Source of the DNA: Trichopria drosophilae
Taxonomy: Eukaryota > Arthropoda > Insecta > Hymenoptera > Diapriidae
Direction of reading: 5' to 3'
DNA length: 64,000 nucleotides
Assembly (NCBI GenBank): GCA_030407085.1
Contig: CM059585.1
Span: 94,458,501 to 94,522,500, forward strand
Below the pieces are notes generated by a model. The model was not told where the DNA came from, did no database searches, and saw only the letters and a program-made list of their open reading frames with translations. A program made the translations under genes and the position numbers. Of this stretch, positions 34,291-46,119 are shown piece after piece. Each line of letters starts with the position of its first letter. Position 1 is the stretch's first letter.

Positions 34291-35280
34291 GTATACTTAC
34301 GTATTTCAGGTTGCTGATTACGAAAGTGATAATGAAAATTGGCTCAAATTTTATTTTCATGGTGAAAACCTTAAAAAACCACCATAATTTATGATTTTTT
34401 GCAATTATCTCATAAAATACGTATAATTTCGAAAAATTCTTTAAATAAAAGTTGTAGATGTGATCAAGATACACATTTTATGGTATATGCATTTTCCGCC
34501 AAAATCGATAGTTTTTGAGAAAAATCACAATGCGGTGATTGTACAAAATGTCATGTATGTTGATCATTTAAGGTCAAAATTCGCTTAGTAAAATAGTGGA
34601 GGCGGAGAAATGTTAACGTCACGGCTCCCGTTAACACGAAGTTGTCTTAGGTCAGAACTCTGGCTAACCCTAAAATGCATAAAAGTATATGGGTGCCCTA
34701 AAACTAACCTAAGCCAACCAGTCGGTACTCTGCCTATCCATAACAAAGCCTAAAAGCATAAACGTCCTCTAAAACTAACTTAACTTAACTTAACCTAACC
34801 AGTCACAACTCTGCCTAGCCCTAATTATGCATAAAAGCCTATGAGTGCCCTGAAAATGACCTAAGCCAACCAGTCGGTACTCTACCTACCCATAATAATG
34901 GCATAAAAGCATATGGGTGCCCTAAAAATGATCTAAGCCAACCAATCACAACTCTGCCTAGCCCTAAGAATCACCAAAAGCATATGCGTGCTGTTACGTG
35001 GAATTCATGTTATAATTCATAGTTTTCATGATGTTTTGTACTTTTTTCGATATTTCCTAAAAACTATCGATTTTGGCAGGAAAATGTATAGAATATAAAA
35101 TGTGACATCATATATACGACTTTTATTTGAAGAATTTTTCGAAATGTTGAGTATTTTACGCGATACTTACGAAAACCCATAAAGTATGGTGGTTTTTTAT
35201 GGTTTTCACCATGAAAATAAAACTTGTGCCAATTTTCATTATCATTTTCGTAATCAGCACGCCAGAAAAGGTAAGTACAC
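34291..35280. repeat. 1-kb foldback enclosing a tandem repeat
   Basis: The left arm 34291-34526 (GTATACTTACGTATTTCAGG ... ATCGATAGTTTTT) and right arm 35045-35280 (... GTAATCAGCACGCCAGAAAA, GGTAAGTACAC) are reverse complements with moderate divergence. The motif TTTCGTAATCAGCA in the arms links them to the 122-bp family (compare ATTCGTAATCAACGACC at 23.7 kb). The loop holds the alternating 70-80 bp tandem array. Confidence 0.75.
34653..34998 (+). repeat. Alternating A-B-A-B-A tandem repeat, 70-81 bp units
   Basis: Units start at 34653, 34723, 34804, 34875 and 34947. Units 1, 3 and 5 begin CA(G/C)AACTCTG(G/C)CTA; units 2 and 4 begin CGGTACTCT(G/A)CCTA. All share ATAAAAGCATATGGGTGCCC and CTAAGCCAACCAGT-like ends. 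Odd units resemble each other more than their neighbours, so the amplified unit was probably the dimer of about 145-150 bp. One unit contains ACTTAACTTAACTTAACC, a small secondary expansion. Confidence 0.8.
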
Positions 35281-36689
35281 CAATCTACGTCAAAATCAAA
35301 AAGTACTAACAGTAATTTTGTATAAAAAAAAGCCATTTTTTCATTTGAACATATTCTATTTTCGTTACGGCTATCGTTATTAAAGGTACAATTTTAGTTG
35401 GGGAATGCATTCATTTTCTTCCCTTGAAGTGAATCTACTCTGAAAGCACTGTACTGCTAATACAGCGCTAGAAAGCGCATTTGGTTTCACTCTCTGGGCA
35501 GAGTATCGATCAGAACGCACGACCGAAGTGTATATAGGCGTCCCTCCACATCCGGAACTCTCCCAGTACAGCTCCGTGCTATTGTACGAAAACAAGTCCA
35601 TCTTATAAGATAGATTATAAGTAATTATTTAACTTATTCTATTCGACTTAATCTGCTTACCCCATATTCTACCTTTTCCGTTCACTCAAATAAATCATTA
35701 ATGTCAAGGAATAATCGCCTTCGTCTTCATCAATTAGTTGATCAATCAAGATGTTATATGAATTATGGAGTGCTTCCAAAGAGTTGTCTGCATTTTTGGA
35801 TTTTTAAATATAAAGTAATTTACTATTTCATACACGAATGCTTTATTAACATAAATTTCAGTTCGGTTCACCATACTAAGAAAACGGAGAAGTAGAAGAA
35901 TCACAGATTTAAAGAATAAATTGTGAAACTGCATAATAATTACATAAAATATTGTACTTCACTATTTTGATATATTTTTGTGATAATAAAAATTGGCGCT
36001 CGAGCAATCTGGTAGATAGAAAAATTTATCTGAAAAATATGATTCTGACCAAAAAATGTTTCAAACAAAAAATGTAGAGCAGAAAATTAAATACAAAAAC
36101 AGTTAGATATTTTTTTCGTTAACTTAATAATAACCCTGTATACAATAAGGGTGAACTTGGATTTAGTACGATCCGTTTCAACTTGCAACAATGTATCGGT
36201 CCATTGGGGTAATTGCAGGAACCTTGATTTTATCTGTGTTTGACTAATATCTACACATTGGTTGGAGGCTAGGTTAGTATAGAAAAAAGGGAGGAGGCTG
36301 ATTCGCGCATTGCCTTTAAAACTGACGCTAATTACTGTGATAAACCTATCGATGAATTACTTTTTCTTGAAGCAAATTTAATTTCAGTACTTCGACGTAA
36401 TTTTGCCTTTGAATATGAATGTGATAAGGCAAATTGGCGGTTGGACAAAGTGACGCCGACATCTTCAAAAAAACGTAAAAAAGATTTTGAGTCTATTTCA
36501 AAATTACAAACTGTACGAAAAAACATTTCAAACGAAAAAGAAAGTTCTCTGCAAAAAAGGTTGTATGCACTTTCTTCCTAATATGTACGGCATGCTCGTA
36601 AATGAGCAACGAACGTATCCATGGATCATTTTCCTGTAGTATATCCATGCATTATACTCGCCTTCCCCTCCCGTCACCTTATATTTACC
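35281..36689. other. Unassigned sequence
   Basis: No gene or repeat family is recognised. Positions about 35400-35600 are less AT-rich and contain a 73-codon minus-strand frame without recognisable features. From 36310 to 36590 a lysine-rich plus-strand frame can be read, broken by stops; it is too short to assign. Confidence 0.4.
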
Positions 36690-36870
36690 GAAAGAAGGGG
36701 AGCATCGCTTCCCCCACTCCCCACAGTCGCATTATATTCGTGACGTCACAGCAGTCCCTTCCTGAGGTCCCAGACTGCAAGGTGCGGGAAAAAGAGATCG
36801 CCGAACGCTAAATATAATGAGACGGAACCGGGCAAATATCCTGGGACGTAAATATAGCGAGACGCAGTTA
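36690..36870. promoter_or_regulatory. CpG-rich block with a consensus CRE
   Basis: The perfect palindrome TGACGTCA (36741-36748) matches the CREB/ATF consensus. Around it are related AT-core motifs flanked by CG: CGCATTATATTCG (36729), CGCTAAATATAATGAGACG (36806) and CGTAAATATAGCGAGACG (36847). The block stands out from AT-rich surroundings. It could be an enhancer or promoter of a gene outside the window, or part of an unrecognised repeat. Confidence 0.3.
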
Positions 36871-37635
36871 TACTGATACAATTTTGTATCATAATGATGT
36901 CTTTTATAATACATATAATTTATTTATATTCTACTTTTCCAACCATAATGGACATATATAATATATAATTCTGTACACCAGCAGCTTCATTTCATCATGT
37001 CACAAACGTTAAAAAAATTATACGAAACATTGACTTCTGAAATCAACCCTGCATACTCAATGGATTGAAAATATTTAATTTGCAATAGTGAAGTATAAGC
37101 AACTACCTTACGGTCATTTACTTTCTGTCAGAATTAATGACCGTGGGCGCAAGTAAATAAAATATATGTCCAGATATAGTGTAACATTTGAGAAAGGGGG
37201 AAAATGAATAATATCCGCCTTTCGCTCCTACGGATATAATGTAGAGCTACAAATCATACGCAGCAGAATGCCAAGTTTCTGAAGCATTATAATTACGAAA
37301 AAACAGTAGTATGTATCCGAATTGATTGAGAGAAGAAAGTAGTCGGTTTTTATGGGTTAAGCCATGTAGCCACAAATAGGAAAATTTCATAATAATTTCA
37401 TAGAATTTCCTTGTAGTAATAGCTATAAATAGTAAGAAAACTAATGGCAATGATGATAAAAGTGGCAGAGGAGGCCACCCAAAGCCCTCGACATTCAACT
37501 CGGTTTTCAAAGACATTTGAAGGTTACATCATTTTTTAATGGAAACTCCTATTTCTAGGTGGAGTAAGATACTTTAAATGAAAAATGATGGAAACCTGGC
37601 AATTTTAGATCAAATACTTAAAAATTACGTAAATT
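36871..37635. other. Unassigned AT-rich sequence with a small hairpin
   Basis: ACGGTCATT (37110-37118) and AATGACCGT (37136-37144) pair perfectly around 17 nt. Otherwise nothing is recognised. Confidence 0.45.
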
Positions 37636-38790
37636 ACTTCGACCCAGACCTGAGGTCTGGACGAAGTATTGAATTTGGTCACTTCGGGCATAAAAGTTTT
37701 TCATCAAATGTCGACGTTTCGACTCTAAGGACCCCAATTCAACAATAAAAAAATTTGTGTCCGTGATCTTGTACGTACGTACGACCGTACGTCCCGTTTT
37801 TTTGTCTCGCGATAACTCGCGTACGGATAAGCGTAAAGACATACATTTTTTTTTTAAATACGTGTCTTGACATAACTTGAATCTGATTAGATTTTGGCGC
37901 AGATCCATCCGTCCATTACTAAAAAACATTAGCCCCAATTAAGTTTTTTTGTAGTTTTTTGCATTTATTTTGAAAAATACAAATTTTATTAAAAAATGTT
38001 TCCAACAAAAAAGATAGAGCATGAAATTCTCTATAAAAAAGCTTTTATGCATTTTCTTCTTAAAGTCAACGATAATGCCACAAAAACTGGTTTAAAATGT
38101 TTATAAATGCAATATATATTGTCTGAAAAAGTATTGAATTTGGTCACCTCGGCAAAAAAAATTACCCCATAGTTTTCCATAATATTTCGACCTTTCGACC
38201 CCCTACCCCCCAGGGGTAGTCTTCGCCAGCCCCTCGGGCGCCGTGATCACCTATTGGCGCATAAGTTCTTTTACGCCCTTGATACGATAATAACTATTTC
38301 GATATATCTAAAAGATGTCTTATAGATATCTAAAAGATATCCGTCAGAGATCTTTTCGACACTTTCAAGATATCTTTGACGAATTATATGTATATATATT
38401 GTATATATAAGATCATAATGATACAGACAGAAAATAGTAAAACACAGTAAGCATGTAATATGCATCAAATAGTCTATTACAATACAAGTGCATGAAGTAA
38501 GTGTTTTGCTACTTTTATTTATTAATACTTCGGCTGGCCTGTTGTCGGGGTCGAATTTTTGAAAGTGCTCATTTTCAATTTTCATACATATAAAAAACAC
38601 TATATTGTTGTAGCATATCTATCGAACCCACTTGGACCTAAATATGATTGGACCCCCAAATATCAATATAATTTTATAATATAATTGAAAGCTGTTAGTA
38701 AACGAACGAGTATTAAGGAATAGCCGACTCTCCACTGGTTCGAAGTTTCTGAGCGAACGAAGTGAGCGACGCACCTCGCCAACACTGTTT
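37636..38790 (+). mobile_element. 1.15-kb dispersed element, copy 1
   Basis: Starts ACTTCGACCCAG (37636-37647), whose reverse complement CTGG(T)TCGAAGT lies at 38735-38746; shared sequence with copy 2 continues to AACACTGTTTTT. The first 32 bases form a hairpin (CCAGACC TGA GGTCTGG, then CGAAGT). Further landmarks are GTACGTACGTACG runs, TTTACGCCCTTGATAC, and GATATCTAAAAGATATC. An internal partial repeat (GTATTGAATTTGGTCAC(T/C)TCGG) occurs near both 37667 and 38134. A 109-codon minus-strand frame is shared with copy 2 but probably not coding. Superfamily not recognised. Confidence 0.8.
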
Positions 38791-39540
38791 TTTTTTAAAT
38801 TTTGTACTTGGAATAAACGTTATGAAGTTATACTTTTTATATATTTAAATAATGCAACAATAATGCAAGGATATATGCCAATAACTTATACACACTTACA
38901 CAAATTAAATAACAATAACGATTGGAATGTATTTCCTGAAGTTCTCGATAGAGACGCCATCTTACCTACGACTAACGCAACAACAGTCACGCGATGTCGA
39001 TTCAGATGGGAGTTTAGTTTAAAGGTTATGATAATTTACATAACTTTATAATTAAATAAGTAGACCATATGAAGTTCATTTAAAAAATAAAATCTAATAC
39101 ATGTCATATTTTCATGCACACCGAATACACGACTTGATAAAAGCAACTAATTACTAATTGGTCAAATAACTGTAAGACGTTATAATTAGCTTCATCTATC
39201 AGTTAAATAGCAAGAATAATTTAACGGAAATGTATTATGTAACAAATTCAGTTGGTTGAGCTAAGAATTTAACAACACCAAAACATAAACGACCTTGAAA
39301 GGGTATTATTTAAGGACATGCTGGAGATATTTTTTATGAACAATGCGAGAACCATTTTTTTATAATTTTTGGAATATATCATTTTGTCATAATGTCATTT
39401 TGCGGTCATTGCGATAATCAATGGTTTATGTGTACGAATCACACGTTCTGCGAAATAGTTGCTTTGAACACATATAATAATAGATTACGTTTTGTACATT
39501 GGTCATGTATAGTATGTACAATGTTTTTTTTAACGCAGCA
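38791..39540. other. Unassigned AT-rich sequence
   Basis: No gene or repeat is recognised. Confidence 0.45.
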
Positions 39541-39735
39541 GGCGTAAAATGGTCATTTTACGCCCGCAAATCGAGGCGAAAAAACATTTTATGCCTACTG
39601 CATCAAAAAAGAATGTTTGAATCTCAAGTGTAGAAATTTCACCCTCATGAACCTCCAGTAGGCTTCGCCGTCCCTCGGGTTCTCTCGTCGAGGTATAAAA
39701 TTCCATTTTACGCCCTTGATACAAAAATAACTATA
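39541..39735 (+). repeat. Fragment related to the 1.15-kb element
   Basis: It starts with a perfect palindrome GGCGTAAAATG GT CATTTTACGCC. It then shares GGCTTCGCCGTCCCTCGGG and TTTTACGCCCTTGATACAA, then AATAACTAT, with the equivalents at 38220-38300 and 57935-58015 (CTTCGCCAGCCCCTCGGG; TTTTACGCCCTTGATACGAT). A shorter relative or solo fragment of the same superfamily. Confidence 0.6.
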
Positions 39736-41743
39736 TTGTGCGAAGTACATTGCGCAAATCGCTCTGTTCCCAGTCCGAGAACAGTGTCCGAAATTGAATT
39801 TCAGACACGGATTTTAAAAAAATTATTATATCAACTACAAACTATGTTTCAGTGCAGTTACGCAACTTATTAAAGAATCATACGAAACTTTCAACCAATA
39901 GAACAAATTTTCTATATAGTATTTAACTATGGTGACGGTAAGTTTCATTCAGAAATATACAAGCGGTATTTTTAAGATGTTCATTGGATCTTATTATTCT
40001 TCGTTACCGTACGTCAGATATAACTGCTCAAAAGGCAGAATACGAAATACTGGTTAACTTCTAATCCCTCCATATAAATATGAATACGAAGGCGGGGCAC
40101 CCATTATCTTCGAAAAAAAACTAACCCTTAAGAATTTTTAATATATTCGTTTTATGTGCCCGCAAGAGCTAAAGTTGCATACGATTATTTTTAATGCCAT
40201 TTCTTAAACTCGCTCCCTCTTTCGCATAAACCATCCAGTGTATTTTTTCACGTAATTATATAATATTTGTTCCTAGTTACGCGTTAAAAGAGCCATTGTT
40301 TAATTTTATTTTCCCGAAAATACTTTTTTCTACATTTTATTGAAAAGTATTAGTCGTTTACACAAATTACCCAAAAATGAAACGAATAAGTTAGATTATC
40401 CGCTATACTAGGAATTTATTGAGCTCCTTACTTATTAAGAATTATACTAATATAAGAATGCGAATGTAAGAGGGCGAATGAAATGTAAATTAGGCACTCG
40501 AAGAAGGTAAGGAATTCATATCTTAAAGCCTCTCCAGCTTCATGAATATGAATTTAAAATAAGTGCCTGGGAATCTAAGATGAGTTTATCAGTTATAATA
40601 CAAAAGCAAATATTACCTTTACGTGTACTCCGAAAATATCCTTAATAGCCAAAACTAGGATTTTAATGGCGGTTATTCAAATTTGATCTAAACAATTTCC
40701 CATTACTGGGCACTGCCTTACTAAGCAATTGCTTGTTACCAGGCACGAGTTTGTGAACTTGTATGGAAATATTCTCATTATACCTATAGTCTTATGAAAA
40801 TACAAACAATGAGGTACTTAATTTGAAAGTTTATCATTAGATCGTTGTTTATTATTATTATTATTATTATTATTAACCTTGAATGTAACGACAGAAAATA
40901 TAAAAATTGTTTTGTTAATGTGACTCGAGAATCATAAGTTATATCAGACGCTTAGTGTACAACCAAATTGTTTTGTTATTAAATAAAGTTCCATAAAACT
41001 AACCTCCTGCATAATGTTGATATATTTCCCTAATAAATCCAGTATTGTTTACAGGTTGTAACAAGCAATTTCTGAGGCTTTACCGACATTATTGACAATT
41101 TATAAACAATTCGCACTATGAATAATGGATTTATTAACGTGGTGCCCAAGTAATCCCTTAGATGAATTAAGGTTCATATATTTCGATGAAAAAGTAAATG
41201 ATACTCGACTATCATTTCTTATCTATAGTAATACAATGTAGCATACGTCATGCATCGACGCATAAAAGTCTATTTTATAGCCTTGTTAGATAATACTATA
41301 ATTTTCACATTTCTACCCGTCACTGTGTCGTGTGCATTCAAACCATAAAATTAACCTTGATTGTAATGTAACTCTTACAGGTGTTATTATTTTCTTTACA
41401 TCAGTTACAATGAAGAAAATGTCGATTTTCTGTCTTTTTTCTGTTCATAGCCATAAAAAAGATTTTGACTACAACACCATCGATTACGATCTTTAAATGT
41501 TCAAATATGAACTTAAAATAAAACATTTAATGCAACTTTCAAAAGCAAATTTTTTGTCAATTTTCATAAATACGTGTAAATTATTTACAACGTTCTAACT
41601 TCAAGGGCTTAACTGAAGAATGAATAAGTGCAAGATTTGTATAATGGACACAGCTCTCTACTGAACGGAAATATGCATCAGGTGTTCTGTAGGTTACTTT
41701 ATAGCAGCGGAATGTCTTGAGAAGATGATGGATTTTCATAAAG
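39736..41743. other. Unassigned AT-rich sequence
   Basis: About 2 kb with no gene or dispersed repeat that I can support, apart from the ATT microsatellite listed separately. Confidence 0.45.
40848..40875. repeat. (ATT)n microsatellite
   Basis: Nine uninterrupted ATT units with TT and AACC edges; a common simple repeat. Confidence 0.9.
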
Positions 41744-41746
41744 TAA

Positions 41747-41949
41747 CCCAACGGGCACGAAGAACCCAAATGTTTCTAAAACGTTTTTAGAATGTTCCAG
41801 AAACGTTCCTAAAACGTTATATGTCTGCAACATGGATGAAACGCTTATAAAACGTTCCGTAAAAGTTGCTGACATATAACGTTTTAGGAACGTTTCTGGA
41901 ACATTCTAACAACGTTTTAGAAACATTTGGATTCTTCGTGCCCGTTGGG
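41747..41949. mobile_element. 203-bp foldback MITE with TAA target duplication
   Basis: The ends CCCAACGGGCACGAAGAACC and (reverse complement) CCCAACGGGCACGAAGAATC are flanked by TAA at 41744-41746 and 41950-41952. The arms are almost fully complementary along about 90 bp, and are built from repeats of AAAACGTT(C/T) and GTTCCAGAAACGTTCC. A 3-bp TWA-type duplication is typical of PIF/Harbinger elements. Non-coding. Open frames here reflect the repeat. Confidence 0.85.
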
Positions 41950-41952
41950 TAA

Positions 41953-42399
41953 CATATCATAGTGGCAATACAGCGCTGTTTAAAAACTGAATTTTTCAAT
42001 AAATAATGATGATTTTATTTGTATTAGTAATATTATATAACAAAACGCCAAATTCTTCTTTTTTTTGTAAGTCATTTTCATATTGCATTTCTCATAGAAC
42101 ATGAATTTTGCTGTAAGGTTTCCTTTGAAGTGTAAACTAGTAACATTATAGTACTTTATATGGAGGTTGAAAGACCTTCACATAACCTTGCGCTGACGTT
42201 ACGTTAGCATGAGAATCATTTATCAAAACTTATTAGATCGAGGTTATAAGTTAATGTTAAATTAATGTTACATAATCTCCTTACAACATGCGTGCAATGT
42301 CCTGTTAACCCTTCGCAGTCGAGACAAAAATCTCATAAGTGGGCTCAAAATGTCGACAAATTTTTAGAAAAGTTAAATTTGCGCAAATGAGCATACTAT
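41953..42399. other. Unassigned AT-rich sequence
   Basis: No gene or repeat is recognised before the 122-bp repeat begins. Confidence 0.45.
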
Positions 42400-42610
42400 A
42401 GTATTTGAGGTCGCTCATTACGAATCCGAGTTCAGATTTGGAAAATTCAAAATGGCGGATCCAATATGGCGGACGAGACATTTAAAAAAATTCATCGAAT
42501 TCACTTGAAACTCGTTACTCGGGGCTTTCGAGGTAGCTGATTACGAATCCGAACTTAGATTTTGAAAATTCAAAATGGCGGATCCAATATGGCAGACGCC
42601 ATTTTCAAAA
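42400..42610 (+). repeat. 122-bp dispersed repeat, two best-preserved forward units
   Basis: The two units are 123 bp apart (CAAAATGGCGGATCCAATAT at 42448 and 42571). Order per unit is CGAGGT(C/A)GCT(C/G)ATTACG, AATCCGA(G/A), AGATTT(G)GAAAATTCAAAAT, GGCGGATCCAATATGGC(G/A)G, then ACTCGTTACTCGGGGCTTTC. Exact AANATGGCGG motifs lie at 42449-42458, 42463-42472 and 42572-42581; the fourth is AATATGGCAG. This copy best shows the family's consensus. Confidence 0.85.
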
Positions 42611-43302
42611 AATATAAAACCAACAAAAATGTTCAATTTAAAAAAAATACAAAAATTTTTTTTTTAAATTAAAAAAAAAGATAAAATATAAAATAAACAA
42701 ACAAAGATTATCACCATCTTACATCATTACACACTGAGCCATTAACACCCAAATTGTACTTTTGCATGGTGCACTTACCATGCGGTAAAGCATCGTAAAG
42801 AAGACGAACAAAAAATGGAAAAGTACCGAAAAATAATTAAATTCATCTGATTATTGGTCAATTTATTATAAAAAGCATGATCTTTTCAACTAATTTTTGT
42901 TTAATTTCAAATTACACTCGATTTCAGACGAATTATAATAAGAGGACATTTTGAGTCCGAAGATACATGTGAAATAAATATTTTTATAGTATTTGGTCTC
43001 TGAATTCAATTCCAACCTCAGTTTTGCAATTATAAATTATAAATTTATTTTTTTTCTTATTTATTTTATTATTTAACGGGCGGAATCACCCTTTTACAGA
43101 CTTTTTCATAAATATTCAATTGTAATATTTGTGAGAACTACAGATCGACTTAAGAAGATGGCGCCATACTTCACATTTGTGCATGAAACGTAGGAACTGC
43201 AGAAACCAATTTTAAACAATTTTTTCGAAACGTAAACAAACAACGTGGCTCATCTTATCAACAGCAAGCTGCTGCTTAAAAACTAAGTCGAAAAATTGTT
43301 CA
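42611..43302. other. Unassigned AT-rich sequence
   Basis: An A/T-run-rich stretch at 42640-42690, then nothing recognised. Confidence 0.45.
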
Positions 43303-43372
43303 CCGGACGGGGATCGAACTCACGACCTACGACTTCGTAGTCCAGTGCGTTACCACCTGAGACACAAAGCCG
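43303..43372 (-). pseudogene. tRNA-like sequence (Arg-type ACG loop)
   Basis: The minus strand reads CGGCTTTGTGTCTCAGGTGG, then TAACGCACTGGACTACGAAG (loop CTACGAA, anticodon position ACG) and a B-box AGTTCGATCCCCGTCCGG. The anticodon stem has mismatches and the acceptor ends do not pair well. Probably a tRNA-derived SINE head or tRNA pseudogene, not a working gene. Confidence 0.5.
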
Positions 43373-44553
43373 ATTTAAATAATTTTTTTCAATAATGAAT
43401 TTTTAGCAACTTTTGGCACAAATTGATGTGCATAAAAAGAAAGTCTGATTCTTTAAAAAATGTAAAATTCATCTGTTTTCTCATGGGTAGAGCTTCAAAT
43501 TCAATAGTAAGTATATAATATAACTATTCTCTTGTGCCTGATTGTACAAATTCACAATATATTTTTATGAATTCTATGCATATTGAATGCAGAATATTTG
43601 TTCTTAAAGTGCTGACGATTAGAGAAACATTTGATGAGATTAGAATGACAACAAAAAATATCGGTTTTATTGATTCATGTCTCCATCTTGAAGACGCCAT
43701 ATTGAATTTTTATAAACATGAAAGGTGATTTGTTAGGGGTAATATCCATACCGCCTTTTATAATGGTTATAACATTCTTGCAAAGCGTTCATAGGCGTAG
43801 GAAATATTTTTCAACATTTGTTGAATGTTTATTAATTTATAACATTTTATTTTAATCTGCATATCTACTGGTTATTTAAACCTTATATTTTTGATGCATT
43901 AAGTGACAGTTTTGTTTAGTTAAACGAAAGGATAAATGGAAACTCTGCAGAGTGGTTTACTACAGTCGAAATACAAAATGCAACAGTAAATTTGGTATAG
44001 AATGGAAATTGTGGAGCAAAAGTTAAACAACTAAAAGAATCCTATGTTGTAAAATGTTATTCTAAATGTAATTCCTGTCGCTTTATGTGTATATTTTAGT
44101 TATCAACAATGAATGTGCCTAAATTGAAGATTATTGTATTACGCTTGAAAAAGTCATAACAACGCACGTTTCCACTATGAAAAATCATCTTAATTAAATG
44201 AGAAACTGATATAAGTATAACGTTCGCCACAGTACTTACAACGAATCATAATAATCATGGGGATACAAGAAATGTATTTAAATTAAACTAAAATTGCCAG
44301 CCTTGCTCTACTTATGCTGATTACAATACATTAAACTAAAATGTAGTGTAATTACTCTATTGTTTTTCATGTCTCGTTGAGGCTGAACTAGCAGTAAACC
44401 AAAAAGTGAATTTTAAGATCATGCATGTCTATTGTGAGTCATGCACAATGGAGAAAGTTCAATATTCTGACGAAAGTATATAGGCTAGTAATTCAGGTTA
44501 ACCTCTTTTAAAGCGGATGAATGAGACTATTACCTATTTTATTTTTCTAACGT
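43373..44553. other. Unassigned AT-rich sequence
   Basis: No gene or repeat is recognised. Confidence 0.45.
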
Positions 44554-44691
44554 AGGTGGAAATTGGTCTAGTTTTACTAGTTTGTTGTAAACTAGACAGA
44601 AACTAGACACATACTAGACAAACTAGACAGTTACTATCTAGAAATTGTTTGGGACGGAAAACTAGCTTTCTACGAGATTCAATTTCCACCT
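44554..44691. mobile_element. 138-bp MITE with CTAGACA interior
   Basis: AGGTGGAAATTG at the left and CAATTTCCACCT at the right are exact terminal inverted repeats. The interior contains AAACTAGACA-type repeats (ACTAGACAGAAACTAGACAC, ATACTAGACAAACTAGACAG). No target duplication is clear. Confidence 0.65.
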
Positions 44692-45739
44692 GGGAAGACT
44701 CTACCCGAATAAGTCGTAGATTTGTGGCTTATGTTAAACCTGAGTCTATTACCTTAGTTTTTATTTTTTTATGAATTTATGTTTAGGTACAATGATCTAC
44801 AATTTTACTGGTTTTCAACAACATTTCTAAATAATATTTTCCCTCCTCATGTGAAAAACACGTGTTTCATGGGCACTGTCTATGAACGTTATAGATAGGA
44901 GCTCCACGAACTTCGTAAGGAAAACAAGATACGTGTGCTCAAGGGCAAATCTGATTCCCAAACTATTACTACATGTGCGAGCTATTTTTAAAACTTGTAT
45001 TACTTAACTCGTATGGAGAAAGTAACGTACAAATTCCGAGAAAGATTTTCAACGAGTTGTGTCTAAACAGCTGCAGCAGGAAAAAATTTAATATTTTCCG
45101 TGACTAATTTCCCCACTATTAGGAAATAACAAAGACTGCGTAGTGTTACATAATGTACGATGTAAGTAAATTATAGTGCAATATCATTTAATTTCAGTAA
45201 CAGATGGTTGTATTATACTACGGCCATGCTTTTAGCAAACATTAATGTATGCCTTGTATATTTAAATTGAAGTTGCTTATGGAAGGTAGAAATGTTTTGC
45301 ATCGAAAAATAGTATTCAGAACACGTCTGGGCACCAGATGGATTCAAAGACGTTCCGACGAATACTTAGTTAATGCATGCTTACGCAACTGATGATTTGT
45401 AAAATTATATTGTATTTTTTGTAAGTTATTTTAAGTTCTGTGGTTAATTATTTATTAGATAATAACTTTTGAGGTCCCGTAAAGATAATGATGTATGTCT
45501 TCACTACCAAATTAATATTTCTTTGTCGTTTTAGGACATAGGTCTGGGGGCGGATCCCCCCAAACACATGATGCGAGTTAGCACGCATTGCGAGTTTTCA
45601 TTTGTAGAAATAAATATCACGGAGTAAGGATCATGGGAATTTTTCCGGACAGCATTCAAGGCTAAACAGAACTCATTATGCCGCTTATTCTGAGGTTTAT
45701 CCTATTTTTGCGAGGTTATTGTTGGTAATACGAAGAAAA
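44692..45739. other. Unassigned AT-rich sequence
   Basis: No gene or repeat is recognised. Confidence 0.45.
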
Positions 45740-45985
45740 TGCATAAAACCTTTTTTGTACAGAATTTCATTCTCTACATTTTTATTTGAAACATTTTTTC
45801 GTAAGTTGCGTATTTTTCGAAATAAATGCAAAAAACTGGAAAAAATCGTGTTTTTTGACAGTTTTTTCAAGATAGCGGTTTCAATATGTCCGACCGCCAA
45901 ATGTTATTATCCTATTCGTAATCAGGAGGCAAAAATACGTCAAAATAGCTTTATAAATTTTTTTTTTTCGAGGTGCTGTAGTTAT
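45740..45985 (+). repeat. Direct-repeat pair, unit 1
   Basis: Shares with 46120-46365, in order, CTTTTTTGTA(C)AGA, TACATTTTT(A)TTTGAAAC, TTTTTTCG, AAATGCAAAAAACTGG-like, GCCGTTTTTTCGATATTTTT-like, CAA(T/G)ATAGCGG, ATATG(G/T)CCGA(G)CG, ATTCGT(A/G)(A/T)TCAG and AAAATACGTC. The tail motif links it loosely to the 122-bp family. The separation is about 385 bp. Confidence 0.6.
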
Positions 45986-46119
45986 TCTGCAGTTATACCC
46001 AATTCGCCATCTAGCGGAGGTTGAATCCGGCTAGTTCCTATCCTTCTGAAATTCACTGACTACATTCTCATATTCAACCTTCATTTACGACGTTACTTTT
46101 AATTTTAGGAAGAAATTGT

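Noticed and set aside
35208..35280. ATG followed by a signal-peptide-like stretch (MKIKLVPIFIIIFVIS) and a GTAAGT donor, mirrored in the left arm at 34291-34363
   Set aside because: The sequence TTTCGTAATCAGC is part of the 122-bp repeat family, and the same GTAAGT context appears in other copies (near 3680). The hydrophobic peptide and donor are by-products of a repeat, not duplicated first exons.
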